From CALXXL01 sp034926605 (GTDB lineage Bacteria; Verrucomicrobiota; Lentisphaeria; Victivallales; Victivallaceae), in assembly GCA_034926605.1 (NCBI GenBank), contig JAYFQV010000002.1:186001-250000 (forward strand): a stretch of 64,000 nt of DNA. The letters run 5' to 3'. Positions 1-9,243 of the stretch are shown in pieces. The first letter of the stretch is position 1, and each line of letters starts with the position of its first letter. The notes under the pieces are model-generated. The model was not told where the DNA came from. It was given only the letters and a program-made list of their open reading frames with translations, and searched no databases. The translations under genes were made by a program, and so were the position numbers.

Positions 1-1
1 G

Positions 2-316
2 CTGGGTATCACGCTCAGTGTGCTGGGAGAGAAAAATCCGGAACTGCGGCGGCTGCGCTTTTCCGGCTGCGCCACCGGGTTTCGCGACACCAGCCGCATC
101 GCATCAAGTTCGCCTGCGATGTGGCGCCAGATAGTTGAGGCAAACTCCGACGCGATTATGCTTGCAATCGCCGAATACGAATGGAAATTCGCCGAGATAA
201 AGCGGCTGATCGCCGTGGGCGATTTCGACGGCTTTGAAAAATTGTTCGCCGAGGGCAAAGCTTTGCGCGACAGCTGGATTGAATACAAAAACCGCGAACA
301 GAATTGCAACTGGTAA
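2..316 (+). CDS. tyrA: Prephenate dehydrogenase, C-terminal part (cut by window edge)
   Basis: Last 104 codons of a gene entering from the left; the frame is open to base 2, so the internal GTG at base 20 is not the start. The protein converts prephenate to 4-hydroxyphenylpyruvate in tyrosine synthesis. The visible part is the helical dimerisation domain: SGCATGFRDTSRIASSSP matches the conserved GFRDTTRIAxSxPxMW segment, followed by MWRQIVEAN and a closing helix with RDSW. The NAD-binding Rossmann domain lies outside the window. The ABC ATPase starts 6 nt after the stop, so the two are probably co-transcribed. Family assignment is firm; whether other domains (for example AroA) are fused upstream cannot be seen. 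Confidence 0.85.
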   Translation: MGITLSVLGEKNPELRRLRFSGCATGFRDTSRIASSSPAMWRQIVEANSDAIMLAIAEYEWKFAEIKRLIAVGDFDGFEKLFAEGKALRDSWIEYKNREQNCNW

Positions 317-322
317 CATTTT

Positions 323-1108
323 ATGAACGCTTCTGCTGTGAAGGTTGAGCACGCCACCGTGCGCCTCAACGGACGAATCATTCTCAATGACCTCAATTTG
401 GATATTGCGCCCGGCAAACATCACTTTATCCTCGGCGCCAACGGGGCCGGTAAAACAACTTTGGTAAAAATGCTGATGGGCTATGTGTGGCCCCTGTTCG
501 GCGCTCGGGTTGAAATCCTCGGCAAGCGGCTTGGCGCCTACGATCTCGCAGAGCTTCGAAGGCACATCGCATGGGTCAGCCCGTTTTTCCAGCAGTTCGG
601 CAATCAGGAAGCCACCGGCCTTGAACTGGTGGTTTCCGGGCGCGACGGCACGCTGGATTTGTTCCGGCGGATAACGCCGGAAGAGGAGGCCGCCGCGCGT
701 TCCATTCTGGAGAATCTGCGCTGCCCGCATCTGGCGGACGCGCCGTTGTACGTCATGTCCAGCGGGGAACAGATGAAAATATTGATAGCCCGCGCGTTCA
801 TGACCGATCCGCAACTGGTTATCCTGGACGAGCCCAGCGTCTTTCTGGACATTACCAGCCGGGAATATCTGCTGGCTTCGGTGGCCGAGCTTGCCCGCCG
901 CCGCGACATAACCGTGGTGTTTATCACTCAGCGAATCGAGGACGTGATGCCGGAGTTCGGCGACGGGCTGATCCTAAGTCGTGGCCGGATTGTGGCGCGA
1001 GGCACCCGCGAACAGGTAATCACGCGCGAAAATCTGCACGCGGCATTCGACATGCCGATAGATTTCCGCATCTCCAAATCCGGCCGCTATTGGCCGATTA
1101 TCGATTGA
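323..1108 (+). CDS. ABC transporter ATP-binding protein, ModF-like (COG1119)
   Basis: Single ATPase domain, 261 aa. Walker A is GANGAGKTT near residue 39, the signature is SSGEQ near residue 153, and Walker B is LVILDEP. The SxGEQ-type signature and short length fit the ModF-like cytosolic ABC group rather than a transporter with a known permease; no permease gene lies next to it. The position of the H-loop histidine, usually VTH, reads FITQR, so the switch histidine appears to be Gln. The gene follows tyrA by 6 nt, and its last 11 nt overlap the convergent lipase gene. Substrate or role is unknown. Confidence 0.85.
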   Translation: MNASAVKVEHATVRLNGRIILNDLNLDIAPGKHHFILGANGAGKTTLVKMLMGYVWPLFGARVEILGKRLGAYDLAELRRHIAWVSPFFQQFGNQEATGLELVVSGRDGTLDLFRRITPEEEAAARSILENLRCPHLADAPLYVMSSGEQMKILIARAFMTDPQLVILDEPSVFLDITSREYLLASVAELARRRDITVVFITQRIEDVMPEFGDGLILSRGRIVARGTREQVITRENLHAAFDMPIDFRISKSGRYWPIID

Positions 1109-2564
1109 CCCGGCGCCTTCTGGCGGTCGGCGGCGGGTTGTCCTCGTCATCGGGATCCAGCAGCAGAAAGCTCAGAAGATTCGACGCGAAGGTCGAGCTG
1201 TTGGTGATGCCCATGTGGGAGGCCGGCAGATAGACCATCGCGTCCCAGCGCACTTCCGGGTCGTAGCGTCGTCCGCGGGGGCCGTCCACAAACCGGTCTG
1301 CGCGCACGCTGGAACACAGCACCTTGCCGTCGCCGGCATCGAATTCGACGCGTCTCAGCCCGCCGGCCAGCGACGCTTCCGCCACGGAATCGGTCGGCAC
1401 CGCATCTCCCGCGAACATGGTCACCTGCAGCCACGGCGGCGGATCGGCTTCCACCGTGAGAGCCGTCCTCAGTGCGCTGGCGGCGGCCAGACATTTTTTC
1501 TGATGATCCAGCGCGATTTCGCGGCGCGCCTGCGGATCGGCAACGTCCGGCAGCAGCGTGGCAAGCGTTGGGGCGGCGGCAGGTCCGGCCAGCCCCCAGC
1601 CGTATCGTTCCCACACGGCCGGATCGAACATATCGAGGCGGTCACCGTGCAGATTCCGCACCTCGCCGCCGGCCGCCGACCACGGCAGCATGGCATAATA
1701 TGACGGCATGGTGGCCAGCACGGCACCGGGAATGAGCGGCGCGGCTTCCGAGAGCCGGAGTCCGCCGTTCATTTCCAGCAGGGTGTCCAAATAGCCGGCG
1801 TTCGGCGTGGCAACGATGGCCACCCGAGCCAGATTTCTGGCGCCGGCCCATGTCAGCGGCGGCGGGGTGCCGTCCGTGTCGGGCTGTTCGGTGCCGTACA
1901 TCATGTAATAGCGCGAGACAAGCCCGCCCATACTGTGCGCAATCAGGTCGAACCGGATGTCGTAGTCTCCGGGCCCGTATTCCTTATGGTAGGCGTCCAG
2001 CAACATGTCTCTTTTACTGTCGATGAACTTCGCCAGCTCGACGGCATTTTCGGCCGGATTGCGCCGCCAGTCGTAGCTGAACAGAAACAGGGTCGGGTGC
2101 CCGTGGCCGGCGACCATGGCATCACTTTCGGTGACGTATCCCGCCGACTTCAGAATGTCGACCAGTCCGGCATAGCCGGCGGATTCGAAGCTCATGCCGA
2201 GAATTCTGATTTCGGCCGCAAGCAGCATGCCGTCGGCCACGTTGCGATCCCGCATAGCCGCCAGCATGCGGCCGTTCTGCATTGGAAACGCGAGGCCGCG
2301 GAAGAACGCGTCGTCAAATCCGCGCGGCGAAAATTCGCCCCAGGCCACTTTCCCGGTGTCCAGATTACGCAATCTGGAACCCAGCAACCCCGGTACGATC
2401 ACCACCGGCCGTCGGGCCGGGCCGTCGTATTGCGCCAGTTCCGAGAACACTCCGAAAGCGAGCGAATCCCGGAATGTCTGCAGCGAGTCATAGCTGCCGG
2501 TAGGCATCTCTGTGGTGCACCCGGCCAGCATCAAGACTGCCGCCATTTTTATCAGAATCCGCAT
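1098..2564 (-). CDS. LCAT/PGAP1-like alpha/beta hydrolase, lipoprotein
   Basis: 488 aa. The N-terminus is a lipoprotein signal with lipobox LAGC, lipidated Cys at residue 16, so the mature protein should be membrane-anchored on the periplasmic side or at the outer membrane. The oxyanion segment IVPGLLGSRL, the WGEFSPRGF region and the nucleophile elbow AHSMGG are typical of the lecithin:cholesterol acyltransferase family (PF02450); a late SHMG near the C-terminus can supply the catalytic His. It probably acts as a phospholipase or acyltransferase, but the substrate cannot be read from sequence. It converges on the ABC ATPase gene with an 11-nt overlap and lies 91 nt downstream of the V-ATPase operon on the same strand. 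Confidence 0.8.
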   Translation of the reverse strand: MRILIKMAAVLMLAGCTTEMPTGSYDSLQTFRDSLAFGVFSELAQYDGPARRPVVIVPGLLGSRLRNLDTGKVAWGEFSPRGFDDAFFRGLAFPMQNGRMLAAMRDRNVADGMLLAAEIRILGMSFESAGYAGLVDILKSAGYVTESDAMVAGHGHPTLFLFSYDWRRNPAENAVELAKFIDSKRDMLLDAYHKEYGPGDYDIRFDLIAHSMGGLVSRYYMMYGTEQPDTDGTPPPLTWAGARNLARVAIVATPNAGYLDTLLEMNGGLRLSEAAPLIPGAVLATMPSYYAMLPWSAAGGEVRNLHGDRLDMFDPAVWERYGWGLAGPAAAPTLATLLPDVADPQARREIALDHQKKCLAAASALRTALTVEADPPPWLQVTMFAGDAVPTDSVAEASLAGGLRRVEFDAGDGKVLCSSVRADRFVDGPRGRRYDPEVRWDAMVYLPASHMGITNSSTFASNLLSFLLLDPDDEDNPPPTARRRRVNR

Positions 2565-2578
2565 CGCTTTCTCCCCCT

Positions 2579-2652
2579 CGTCATATTTGCGTCACGCCGT
2601 CAAAAGTGACGGAGATGTGACGGGTTTAGCTCGTCAAATTCAAAAAGTGACG
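2579..2652. repeat. Cluster of TGACG/CGTCA repeats between ntpK and the lipase gene
   Basis: Seven copies of TGACG or its complement CGTCA occur in 74 bp, at 2579, 2590, 2598, 2607, 2618, 2632 and 2648. CGTCAC at 2590-2595 and GTGACG at 2606-2611 form a 6-bp inverted repeat. The strings AAAAGTGACGGA (2602-2613) and GATGTGACGG (2614-2623) both recur exactly near 33.4 kb. There is no U-tract here, so it is not a clear terminator; it could be a regulator site for the lipase gene or a member of a dispersed repeat family. Confidence 0.6.
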
Positions 2653-2655
2653 AAA

Positions 2656-3213
2656 TTACAGCCCCTGTGCGTCCGTCGCTTGGGCGGCGGGCAACTGCAC
2701 TTCCGGCAGCGGCGTTGCGCGCAGTTGGACCATGGCCGCCTCGGTCTCCGGAGACACGTTGGGCAGCGCGATGATCGCGAAAGCCAAGGCAAACAGCGAC
2801 ACCGTTTCGATGATGCCGAGCACCATGATGTAGTTGGCGAATCCCTTGCCGGTTTCGGCAAACGCATCGCAGGCGGCGGCCGCGCCGCGCCCCTGCCACC
2901 ACGCCGAAGCGCAAAGCGCGATGCCGGCGAACAGGCCGATAAAGATGAACATGGGCCAGAATGTCGCCGCGGTATCGGCCTTGCCGTGAATCAGCATGAA
3001 CAGCACCACGCCGTAGATGGTCTGAGACAGCGGAAGCCCGCAGAATACCAGGAGCTGGAACGGCGCCGGTTTGTTCTGCGAATAGATCTTTTTCCAGGCT
3101 CCGCAGGCAGCCATCACCGCCGCGCCGCAACCGTAAGCCGACCCCAGCGCCGCGAGGCCAAGTGCCACAAAGCCGCCGCCCGAGGTCAACGCCTTCATCA
3201 TTTCCAACGTCAT
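2656..3213 (-). CDS. ntpK: V-type ATPase membrane rotor subunit K (proteolipid c ring)
   Basis: 185 aa with four transmembrane helices in two duplicated hairpins. This is the rotor-ring subunit that carries ions through the membrane sector. The ion-binding carboxylate is Glu136 in MVLGIIETVSLFA of the second hairpin; the equivalent position of the first hairpin has SQTIYG with Gln64, as in duplicated V-type proteolipids with one carboxylate per four helices. A hydrophilic Ala/Pro/Gln tail of about 30 residues extends past the usual end. The gene overlaps ntpI by 4 nt and is last in the operon. Whether the ring carries H+ or Na+ is not certain from these motifs. Confidence 0.93.
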   Translation of the reverse strand: MTLEMMKALTSGGGFVALGLAALGSAYGCGAAVMAACGAWKKIYSQNKPAPFQLLVFCGLPLSQTIYGVVLFMLIHGKADTAATFWPMFIFIGLFAGIALCASAWWQGRGAAAACDAFAETGKGFANYIMVLGIIETVSLFALAFAIIALPNVSPETEAAMVQLRATPLPEVQLPAAQATDAQGL

Positions 3214-5024
3214 TTTTCATCTCCTTGATTATGGTTGATTTTAACTAAAGGCTTATATTCCGAGCCGGACCAGGTAAGCCCGGCGTGCGAGGAAAATTCC
3301 AGGGTGTTCAAGCGCACACCGTGCACCAGTACCGCGATCAGCCCCAATGCTATATTGAGCGAATGCGCCGCCAGCAGAATAAGTATGCCGAACGGGACCG
3401 CCCACGCCGAGACCTCGAAAAGGCCCATTGCCATTCCGTTGAAACAGACAGCCATGTAGCCGCTGGCCATACCCACCGCGAAAAGGCGGATGTAGCTCAG
3501 CGTATCGGTGAAGCAGTTGATGATCTCGAACGGGAAGTTGAAGATCGACCCGATGTCATTCCATCGCACCTTGAACACCAGCAGCAGCACACCGCCGACG
3601 GCCAGCAATATCTTGACCAGTTCCATCGGAATGTTCTTGTCCGGATATGCCACCACCTTCACCGCAACCAGGTAGAACGCCGCCAGCACCATGATCCACG
3701 CAATCTGGGTGATAATGTTGCGAAGTTTCAACTCCTGGAAGAAGCTGCAGATGTGGCCGATGGACAGCTGGATCACCGCCAGGGTGAAGCAGATGAACTC
3801 GATGTTGTTGTTCTTGGTTGCCTGGTTGGTCAGGAAGCTCCAGCCGGTCAGGAAACTCAAACAGGACGGAAGCTGTTTTTCGGTTAGGGTGACGCCGAAC
3901 CAGCTGTTCGCCAGCACGCCCCAGACGATGGTGGAAACGCTGAACAGCGTCAGAAGCGCGGCAACCTGTCTGCCCTTCGGGCTGCGGCGGAACTTGACCA
4001 GCCCCGTCACCGAAGCGGCCAGGAACAGCACGCCGTACCCGGCGTCGTTTATCAGCAGCGCAAAGAAGATCGCCATGAATACCAGCATGGACAAACTTGC
4101 GTCGAACTCGCGGTATCCCGGCAGAATGCCGAGGAACTCCATGAGCGGGCGGATCGGGGTGAGCCAGCGCGGCAGCTCGATCAGCACCGGCGGCAGGTCG
4201 TCTTCGGCTGGATCTTCGAGTTTCAGCCCCCACCCGTTCTGGCGGGCGGCCCGGGTAAGCTCTTCGACCCGAGATACCGGGACGTATCCTTGGACAACTG
4301 CAATTTCGCCGAATTTCTCCATGCCGTCACGGCAGGAAATGAAATCATTCTCGCCATGCAGCCGTTCGCTGTAGGCCAGCAATTTGGGAAGCGCGCCGTG
4401 CGCGGCCTCCAGCGCGAGGTTGAGGTCTTTCACCTCGGCTTCCAGCTCCGCTATGTCCGTGGTGATGTCGGCCAGTCCGGCATCTTCCGGCAGCCCCGCC
4501 AGCGGCAGGCCGTCCGGCAGCGCGTTCTGCGAAAACAGCACGAAGCGCACCAGCGTGCGGTCTTTTGAGACCACTTTCAGCGTTGCGCCCTCCGGCGGCG
4601 TGAACTTTCCGAAGTCCGACGTCGGCACGGCGCACAATGCCACCGATACGCCGCTTCGGCGCAGCGATTTCACCAGTTCGAACGAGAAATCGCCCCACGG
4701 CAGCAGCAGCTCCCGACGGCGGTACAACGTTTCCAGCTGCTTCATCGCTTCGTTGCGGGAGTGCAGCTTGGCGTCTAGTTCGCACAGCAGGACGCTCCCG
4801 CCGACGGTGAACTTGTGCGGGCGCCGCGGCGGTTTGAACGAGGTGATCGCCGCGACGACCCGTTCAAGCTTCGCAATGGCGGCGGACACCTCCTGGCGTT
4901 CCGAACTGTCCGCCAGTTTGCTGTTGACCACCTGCACCGCGCCGAGTTCGGCGAGACGGGTTACCGTCTCGATCCGGTGTTCGGCCAGACACAGGAGCAG
5001 CAGTTTTTTCATTTTGATAATCAT
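3210..5024 (-). CDS. ntpI: V-type ATPase subunit I (a-type stator membrane subunit)
   Basis: 604 aa. The N-terminal half is soluble and coiled, forming the peripheral stalk attachment; from about residue 310 there are about seven transmembrane helices. The stretch TDTLSYIRLFAVG near residue 510 contains the conserved Arg that faces the rotor carboxylate of NtpK. The start ATG overlaps the ntpD stop as ATGA; a second in-frame ATG four codons later is possible. Length is close to that of bacterial V-type I subunits. Confidence 0.93.
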   Translation of the reverse strand: MIIKMKKLLLLCLAEHRIETVTRLAELGAVQVVNSKLADSSERQEVSAAIAKLERVVAAITSFKPPRRPHKFTVGGSVLLCELDAKLHSRNEAMKQLETLYRRRELLLPWGDFSFELVKSLRRSGVSVALCAVPTSDFGKFTPPEGATLKVVSKDRTLVRFVLFSQNALPDGLPLAGLPEDAGLADITTDIAELEAEVKDLNLALEAAHGALPKLLAYSERLHGENDFISCRDGMEKFGEIAVVQGYVPVSRVEELTRAARQNGWGLKLEDPAEDDLPPVLIELPRWLTPIRPLMEFLGILPGYREFDASLSMLVFMAIFFALLINDAGYGVLFLAASVTGLVKFRRSPKGRQVAALLTLFSVSTIVWGVLANSWFGVTLTEKQLPSCLSFLTGWSFLTNQATKNNNIEFICFTLAVIQLSIGHICSFFQELKLRNIITQIAWIMVLAAFYLVAVKVVAYPDKNIPMELVKILLAVGGVLLLVFKVRWNDIGSIFNFPFEIINCFTDTLSYIRLFAVGMASGYMAVCFNGMAMGLFEVSAWAVPFGILILLAAHSLNIALGLIAVLVHGVRLNTLEFSSHAGLTWSGSEYKPLVKINHNQGDEK

Positions 5025-5647
5025 GCGGCAGTCTCTCCTTCCTCTTCCGACGCCTGAGCTTTGCTCTTGGCGAGCTTGCTGCGGGCCACGGCCGAGGTTT
5101 CCTGATCGCTGATGTAGATGCGGATTTTCCGGATGTTTTCACGGCATGCCGGAATCTTCACTTTTTCGAACAGGTTGACTCTCTGGGTGGTGGTGCGCAA
5201 TTCATGCGCCAGCAACTCGTACCGGCGCTCCAGCACCCGTCCGGCGGCCACCAGGCTCAACAGTTCGCAGACGGCCTTCACCCCCTCGGAGGTGTAGAAG
5301 TCGGTGGCGAACAGGTCGATCTCGCCGAGTTCGAATTCGAGTTTGTTGAAAACCGGCACGATCACGCCGGCGATATTGTCTTCGCCCGCGTCAACTCCCG
5401 TGATACGGATGATGCCGGAGAAGAACTCGACGCTGCCGGGATCGCCGAACAGCGCCGACCAGCGCGCGACCTTGTGGCGCGCGGCCTCGAACGCCTTGCG
5501 GTTGGCGTCAAGCAGCGCCTGGGATTTCCGCTGCTCGAGTTGCAGCTGCTGTTTTTTCAGCTGCAATGTGGGCAGAAACCGGGTGAACCTTTTCAGGTCG
5601 TCGGTCTGCGCCTTGAGCGCGGTTTTGGTCAGTTTCAGCTTGGGCAT
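5021..5647 (-). CDS. ntpD: V-type ATPase subunit D (central stalk)
   Basis: 208 aa, mostly long amphipathic helices as expected for the central shaft that turns inside the A3B3 head. The N-terminal KLKLTKTALKAQTDDLKR and C-terminal RRVNLFEKVKIP-like segment (here TTQRVNLFEKVKIP, then IRIYISDQE) match the family. It sits between ntpB and ntpI, with 6 nt after ntpB and a 4-nt ATGA overlap with ntpI. Subunit F, its usual partner, is not encoded in this operon. Confidence 0.92.
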   Translation of the reverse strand: MPKLKLTKTALKAQTDDLKRFTRFLPTLQLKKQQLQLEQRKSQALLDANRKAFEAARHKVARWSALFGDPGSVEFFSGIIRITGVDAGEDNIAGVIVPVFNKLEFELGEIDLFATDFYTSEGVKAVCELLSLVAAGRVLERRYELLAHELRTTTQRVNLFEKVKIPACRENIRKIRIYISDQETSAVARSKLAKSKAQASEEEGETAA

Positions 5648-5653
5648 GGCGGG

Positions 5654-6955
5654 TTATTCCGATTTTTTTGGCCAGAATTTATTCACCAGATCGGACTTGA
5701 TGCCGCATTCGGTGCGGTCGAAACAGGCGGCGAGCATCTTCCAGCCGGCGTCCAGGGCTTCTTCCAGCGGGATGTTCACCGAGAGATCCATCATCTTGGA
5801 CTCGAACATCTCGCCGTATTTGAGCAGCTTTTTATCCCATGCGCTCATCTGGAAGCCCATGGACTGCTTTTCTAGCGTTTCCTTGAAGTCCGCGTAGAAA
5901 CGGATCATGGTGTCCATGATCGCCCGATGGTCTTCGCGGGTGGTGCTGTTCACCTGCTGCTTGAGGCGGCTCAGCGAGCCGAACGGCTCGATGCGGCCGT
6001 TGCGCAGATAGAACTGGCCCTCGGTGATATAACCGGTATTGTCCGGCACGGGGTGGGTCACGTCGTCACCGGGCATGGTGGTCACCGCCAGGATGGTGAT
6101 GGAGCCGGCTTCGTCGAAGTCCACCGCTTTTTCGTAGCGGCTGGCGAGCTGGCTGTAAAGATCGCCGGGATAGCCGCGGTTGGCCGGTATCTGTTCCATG
6201 GTGATCGCGATTTCCTTGAGGGCGTCCGCGAAGTTGGTCATGTCGGTCAGCAGCACCAGCACGCGCTTGCCTTTGAGCGCGTAGCTTTCGGCTACCGCCA
6301 GCGACATGTCCGGCACCATCAGGCACTCCACCACCGGGTCGGCGGCGGTGTGCACGAACATCACCGAGCGCGAAAGCGCGCCCTTTTCGTCCAGCGTATT
6401 GCGGAAATAGAGGTAGTCATCGTATTTCAGCCCCATTCCGCCGAGGATGATCACGTCCACTTCGGCCTGCAGCGCGATGCGCGCGAGCAACTGGTTGTAG
6501 GGTTCGCCCGCCGCCGAGAAGATCGGCAGCTTCTGGGATTCCACCAGTGTGTTGAACACATCGATCATCGGGATGCCGGTGCGGATCATGTGGCGGGGAA
6601 TGATGCGCTTGGCCGGGTTGACCGACGGCCCGCCGATCTCGATCATGTCGTCGAGCACCTCGGGGCGGCTGTCGCGCGGTTCGCCGCGGCCATTGAACAC
6701 GCGGCCAAGCAATGATTCGGAGCTGGAGACCAGCATGGGGCGGGCCAGAAAGCGGACCTGGTCGCCGGTGCTGACGCCGCGGGATCCGGCGAACACCTGC
6801 AGAAACACCTTGTTGTCTTGCAATCTGATCACGCGCGCCAGCGACATGCCGCGGGCGCTGGTGATCTCCGCAAGTTCGTTGTAGGCGACGTCGTCGGCTT
6901 CCACCGTGATCACGTTGCCGGATATCTGGATGATTTTATGGTAAACCTTACGCAT
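5654..6955 (-). CDS. ntpB: V-type ATPase subunit B (non-catalytic head subunit)
   Basis: 433 aa, the regulatory nucleotide-binding subunit that alternates with A in the head. The beta-barrel, the FNGRGEPRD segment, the DVFNTLVESQKLPIFSAAGEPYNQLLARIA region and the MEQIPANRGYPGDLYSQLASRYEKA segment are all in family order. The Walker A lysine motif is absent, as expected for B. It overlaps the ntpA stop region by 8 nt, which suggests coupled translation for A:B stoichiometry. Confidence 0.95.
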   Translation of the reverse strand: MRKVYHKIIQISGNVITVEADDVAYNELAEITSARGMSLARVIRLQDNKVFLQVFAGSRGVSTGDQVRFLARPMLVSSSESLLGRVFNGRGEPRDSRPEVLDDMIEIGGPSVNPAKRIIPRHMIRTGIPMIDVFNTLVESQKLPIFSAAGEPYNQLLARIALQAEVDVIILGGMGLKYDDYLYFRNTLDEKGALSRSVMFVHTAADPVVECLMVPDMSLAVAESYALKGKRVLVLLTDMTNFADALKEIAITMEQIPANRGYPGDLYSQLASRYEKAVDFDEAGSITILAVTTMPGDDVTHPVPDNTGYITEGQFYLRNGRIEPFGSLSRLKQQVNSTTREDHRAIMDTMIRFYADFKETLEKQSMGFQMSAWDKKLLKYGEMFESKMMDLSVNIPLEEALDAGWKMLAACFDRTECGIKSDLVNKFWPKKSE

Positions 6956-8678
6956 TTTTCACGTGCTCCTTGATTTTCGCGTCGATCGCCTTCTCCTGAT
7001 CCTTGAAGTCATCGGAGTCCATCGGCATATAATTCCAGTCGATGAACAGCTGACGCAGTTCGAGGAAGTAGCGGCGTGCGAGGTCGCGGTCGGTAAAATC
7101 GAACGCGGCGGCCAGCACGCGGTTTACCTTGGCGAACATATATTTCTGGCGCTCGCGCGAGCTGGCGCCGTCGATCTTGTCGAACGTGTTCTGCTGCAGA
7201 TACACATAATCGAGAAATTCACTTTTCAGGTAGATAGTGAAATCGTCGATGTGGGTTCCTTCCTCGCCGACCACCTTCATCATCTGGTTTACCTCGTTGC
7301 CGCGGCGCAGGACGTTGCGGGCAAACGCCAGTTTCGCCGGGTCGGCGATGCCGGTGTATTTACTCCACGATTCCAGCGGCTGGATCGCCGGGTAGCGGCG
7401 CGCGTCGGAGCGCTCGCGGGAAAGGCCCAGAAAGCAGCCGACAACTTTCAGCGTTGCCTGGGTTACCGGTTCTTCGAAGTTGCCTCCTGCCGGCGACACC
7501 GAGCCGCCTATGGTTACGGAACCGAGCTTGCCGTCGTTGAGCCGGACCAGCCCGGCGCGTTCGTAAAATTCCGCGATGCGCGACTCGAGGTAGGCCGGGA
7601 ACGCCTCTTCGCCGGGAATTTCCTCAAGACGGCCGGACATTTCGCGCAGAGCCTGCGCCCAGCGGCTGGTGGAGTCGGCCAGCAGCAGGCAGTTCAGCCC
7701 CATCTGGCGGTAGTATTCGGCGATGGTCACGGCGGTGTAAACCGACGCTTCGCGCGCCGCCACCGGCATCGAGGAGGTGTTGCAGATAATGATCGAGCGA
7801 TCCATCAGGCTGCGCCCTGTGCGCGGGTCGGTAAGTTCCGGGAACTCGCGCAGAATTTCCACCACTTCACCTGCGCGCTCGCCGCACGCGGCGATAATCA
7901 CCACGTCGGCTTCGGCGTTCTGGCTGAGCGAGTGCTGAAGCACCGTCTTGCCGGCGCCAAACGGCCCTGGGGTGCAGAACGTGCCGCCGACCGCCACCGG
8001 GAAAAAGGTGTCGATGCTGCGGGTCTGAGTTATCATGGTCTCGGTGGGCAGCTGCTTTTCGCGGTATGCCTGGATGGCCACCTTTACCGGCCATTTCTGA
8101 ACCATGGTTATGTTTCTGGTTTCGCCGCGTGCGTTGGTAGCGGAGGCCACCACCGTGTCAATATTGTGGCTGCCGGCCGGCACCACATGCGACAGCGTCC
8201 ATTCTCCCTGCCAGGAGAACGGAACCATGATCTTGTGGTGGAACAGCCCCTCGGGCACGCTGCCGATCTCGTCGCCGGCCTTTACTCGGTCTCCGGCCTT
8301 GGCGGTGGGGGTGAATGCCCAGACCCGTTCGCGGTCGAGCGCCCGCAGATATACGCCGCGTTTAAGAAAGAAGCCGCATTGGGCGGCCAGTTCCGGGAGC
8401 GGGTTCTGCAGTCCGTCGAACACCTGGGTGAGCAGGCCGGGCCCGAGTTCGACCGACAGCAGTTCGCTGGTGAATTCCACCGAGTCTCCCACTTTCAAGT
8501 CATTGGTGCTTTCGAACACCTGCAAGTCGGCGCGGTTCCCGCGGACGCGGATGACTTCGCACTTGAGCCGGATGTCTCCCAGCAGCGCGTAGCCCACCTC
8601 GTTCTGCGTGACCACACCGGAAAACTCCACGGTCAGCATGTTGCCGTTGACCCCGACGATCTTTCCGGTATCAGGCAT
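6948..8678 (-). CDS. ntpA: V-type ATPase catalytic subunit A
   Basis: 576 aa. Catalytic head subunit with the P-loop GPFGAGKT near residue 235, the non-homologous insert before it, and the conserved SRWAQALREMSGRLEEIPGEE segment. The ATG is preceded by GGAG with a 5-nt gap, so the start is secure. A gene for a DUF2764 protein lies 18 nt upstream. Direction of work, ATP synthesis or hydrolysis, cannot be decided from sequence; in PVC bacteria this enzyme is often the only rotary ATPase. Confidence 0.96.
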   Translation of the reverse strand: MPDTGKIVGVNGNMLTVEFSGVVTQNEVGYALLGDIRLKCEVIRVRGNRADLQVFESTNDLKVGDSVEFTSELLSVELGPGLLTQVFDGLQNPLPELAAQCGFFLKRGVYLRALDRERVWAFTPTAKAGDRVKAGDEIGSVPEGLFHHKIMVPFSWQGEWTLSHVVPAGSHNIDTVVASATNARGETRNITMVQKWPVKVAIQAYREKQLPTETMITQTRSIDTFFPVAVGGTFCTPGPFGAGKTVLQHSLSQNAEADVVIIAACGERAGEVVEILREFPELTDPRTGRSLMDRSIIICNTSSMPVAAREASVYTAVTIAEYYRQMGLNCLLLADSTSRWAQALREMSGRLEEIPGEEAFPAYLESRIAEFYERAGLVRLNDGKLGSVTIGGSVSPAGGNFEEPVTQATLKVVGCFLGLSRERSDARRYPAIQPLESWSKYTGIADPAKLAFARNVLRRGNEVNQMMKVVGEEGTHIDDFTIYLKSEFLDYVYLQQNTFDKIDGASSRERQKYMFAKVNRVLAAAFDFTDRDLARRYFLELRQLFIDWNYMPMDSDDFKDQEKAIDAKIKEHVKNA

Positions 8679-8696
8679 GGTTACTCCTATGTTAAA

Positions 8697-9233
8697 CTAT
8701 TCTTTGTCTTTGTTTTCGAACGCGGCGAGCACCTTGGACAGGTTTTCCTCGCCTTGTTTGGCGGTGCGGTGCGCGTATTTTTCCAGAAGAGCCAGCTTCA
8801 GCTTATAGGCGGCCAGCGCATCGAAGCAGAAATTGCGGCCGCCGAGGAGCATGTCGATCGCGTCCCAGCGTGCCCGGTCCAGAGTTGTTTCTACTTCAAG
8901 CGGGTTGCCGGAGCCGAGCGCGCCGCCGACCACGCCGGGGATTTCGGAAAAAAAGTCGTCTTCGTGCTTGCAATAGGCGGCGGCATCGCCGCCGGAGGTC
9001 CTGGCGCCGACCAGCGCGTTGCGCAGGCAGGTGTCCCACGCGGCGAACCGCCGGGCAAGTCCGTCGGGTTCACCGTCGAAGGACGGAAGCAGCGTCACCG
9101 CGTCCAGCATGGCCAGTTCGGCGGACGTGAGCTGGTCGGCCGCGGCCGCGCGGAACGCGTCGACCGCGATCGGTAGCGGCGCGCCCCATTCGGGCACGGG
9201 CAGGCTGCTCATAAGAAAAAGGTAATTGCCCAT
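8697..9233 (-). CDS. DUF2764 protein of the V-ATPase operon (probable short C-like subunit)
   Basis: 178 aa. It begins MGNYLFLMSSLP and matches the DUF2764 family found between ntpE and ntpA in Chlamydiae and Bacteroidetes V-ATPase operons. It is mostly helical, with no membrane segment or signal peptide. In other bacteria this slot is held by subunit C, about 330 aa, that joins the rotor to the membrane ring. A role as a shortened C subunit is inference from position. SD GAGG lies 8 nt before the ATG; the gene starts 10 nt after the ntpE stop. Confidence 0.75.
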   Translation of the reverse strand: MGNYLFLMSSLPVPEWGAPLPIAVDAFRAAAADQLTSAELAMLDAVTLLPSFDGEPDGLARRFAAWDTCLRNALVGARTSGGDAAAYCKHEDDFFSEIPGVVGGALGSGNPLEVETTLDRARWDAIDMLLGGRNFCFDALAAYKLKLALLEKYAHRTAKQGEENLSKVLAAFENKDKE

Positions 9234-9243
9234 CGGCGCAACC

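Noticed and set aside
6963..9176. Long open frame on the plus strand opposite ntpA and the DUF2764 gene
   Set aside because: It mirrors the codon pattern of well-conserved V-ATPase genes, has no family motif and no ribosome site; an antisense shadow.
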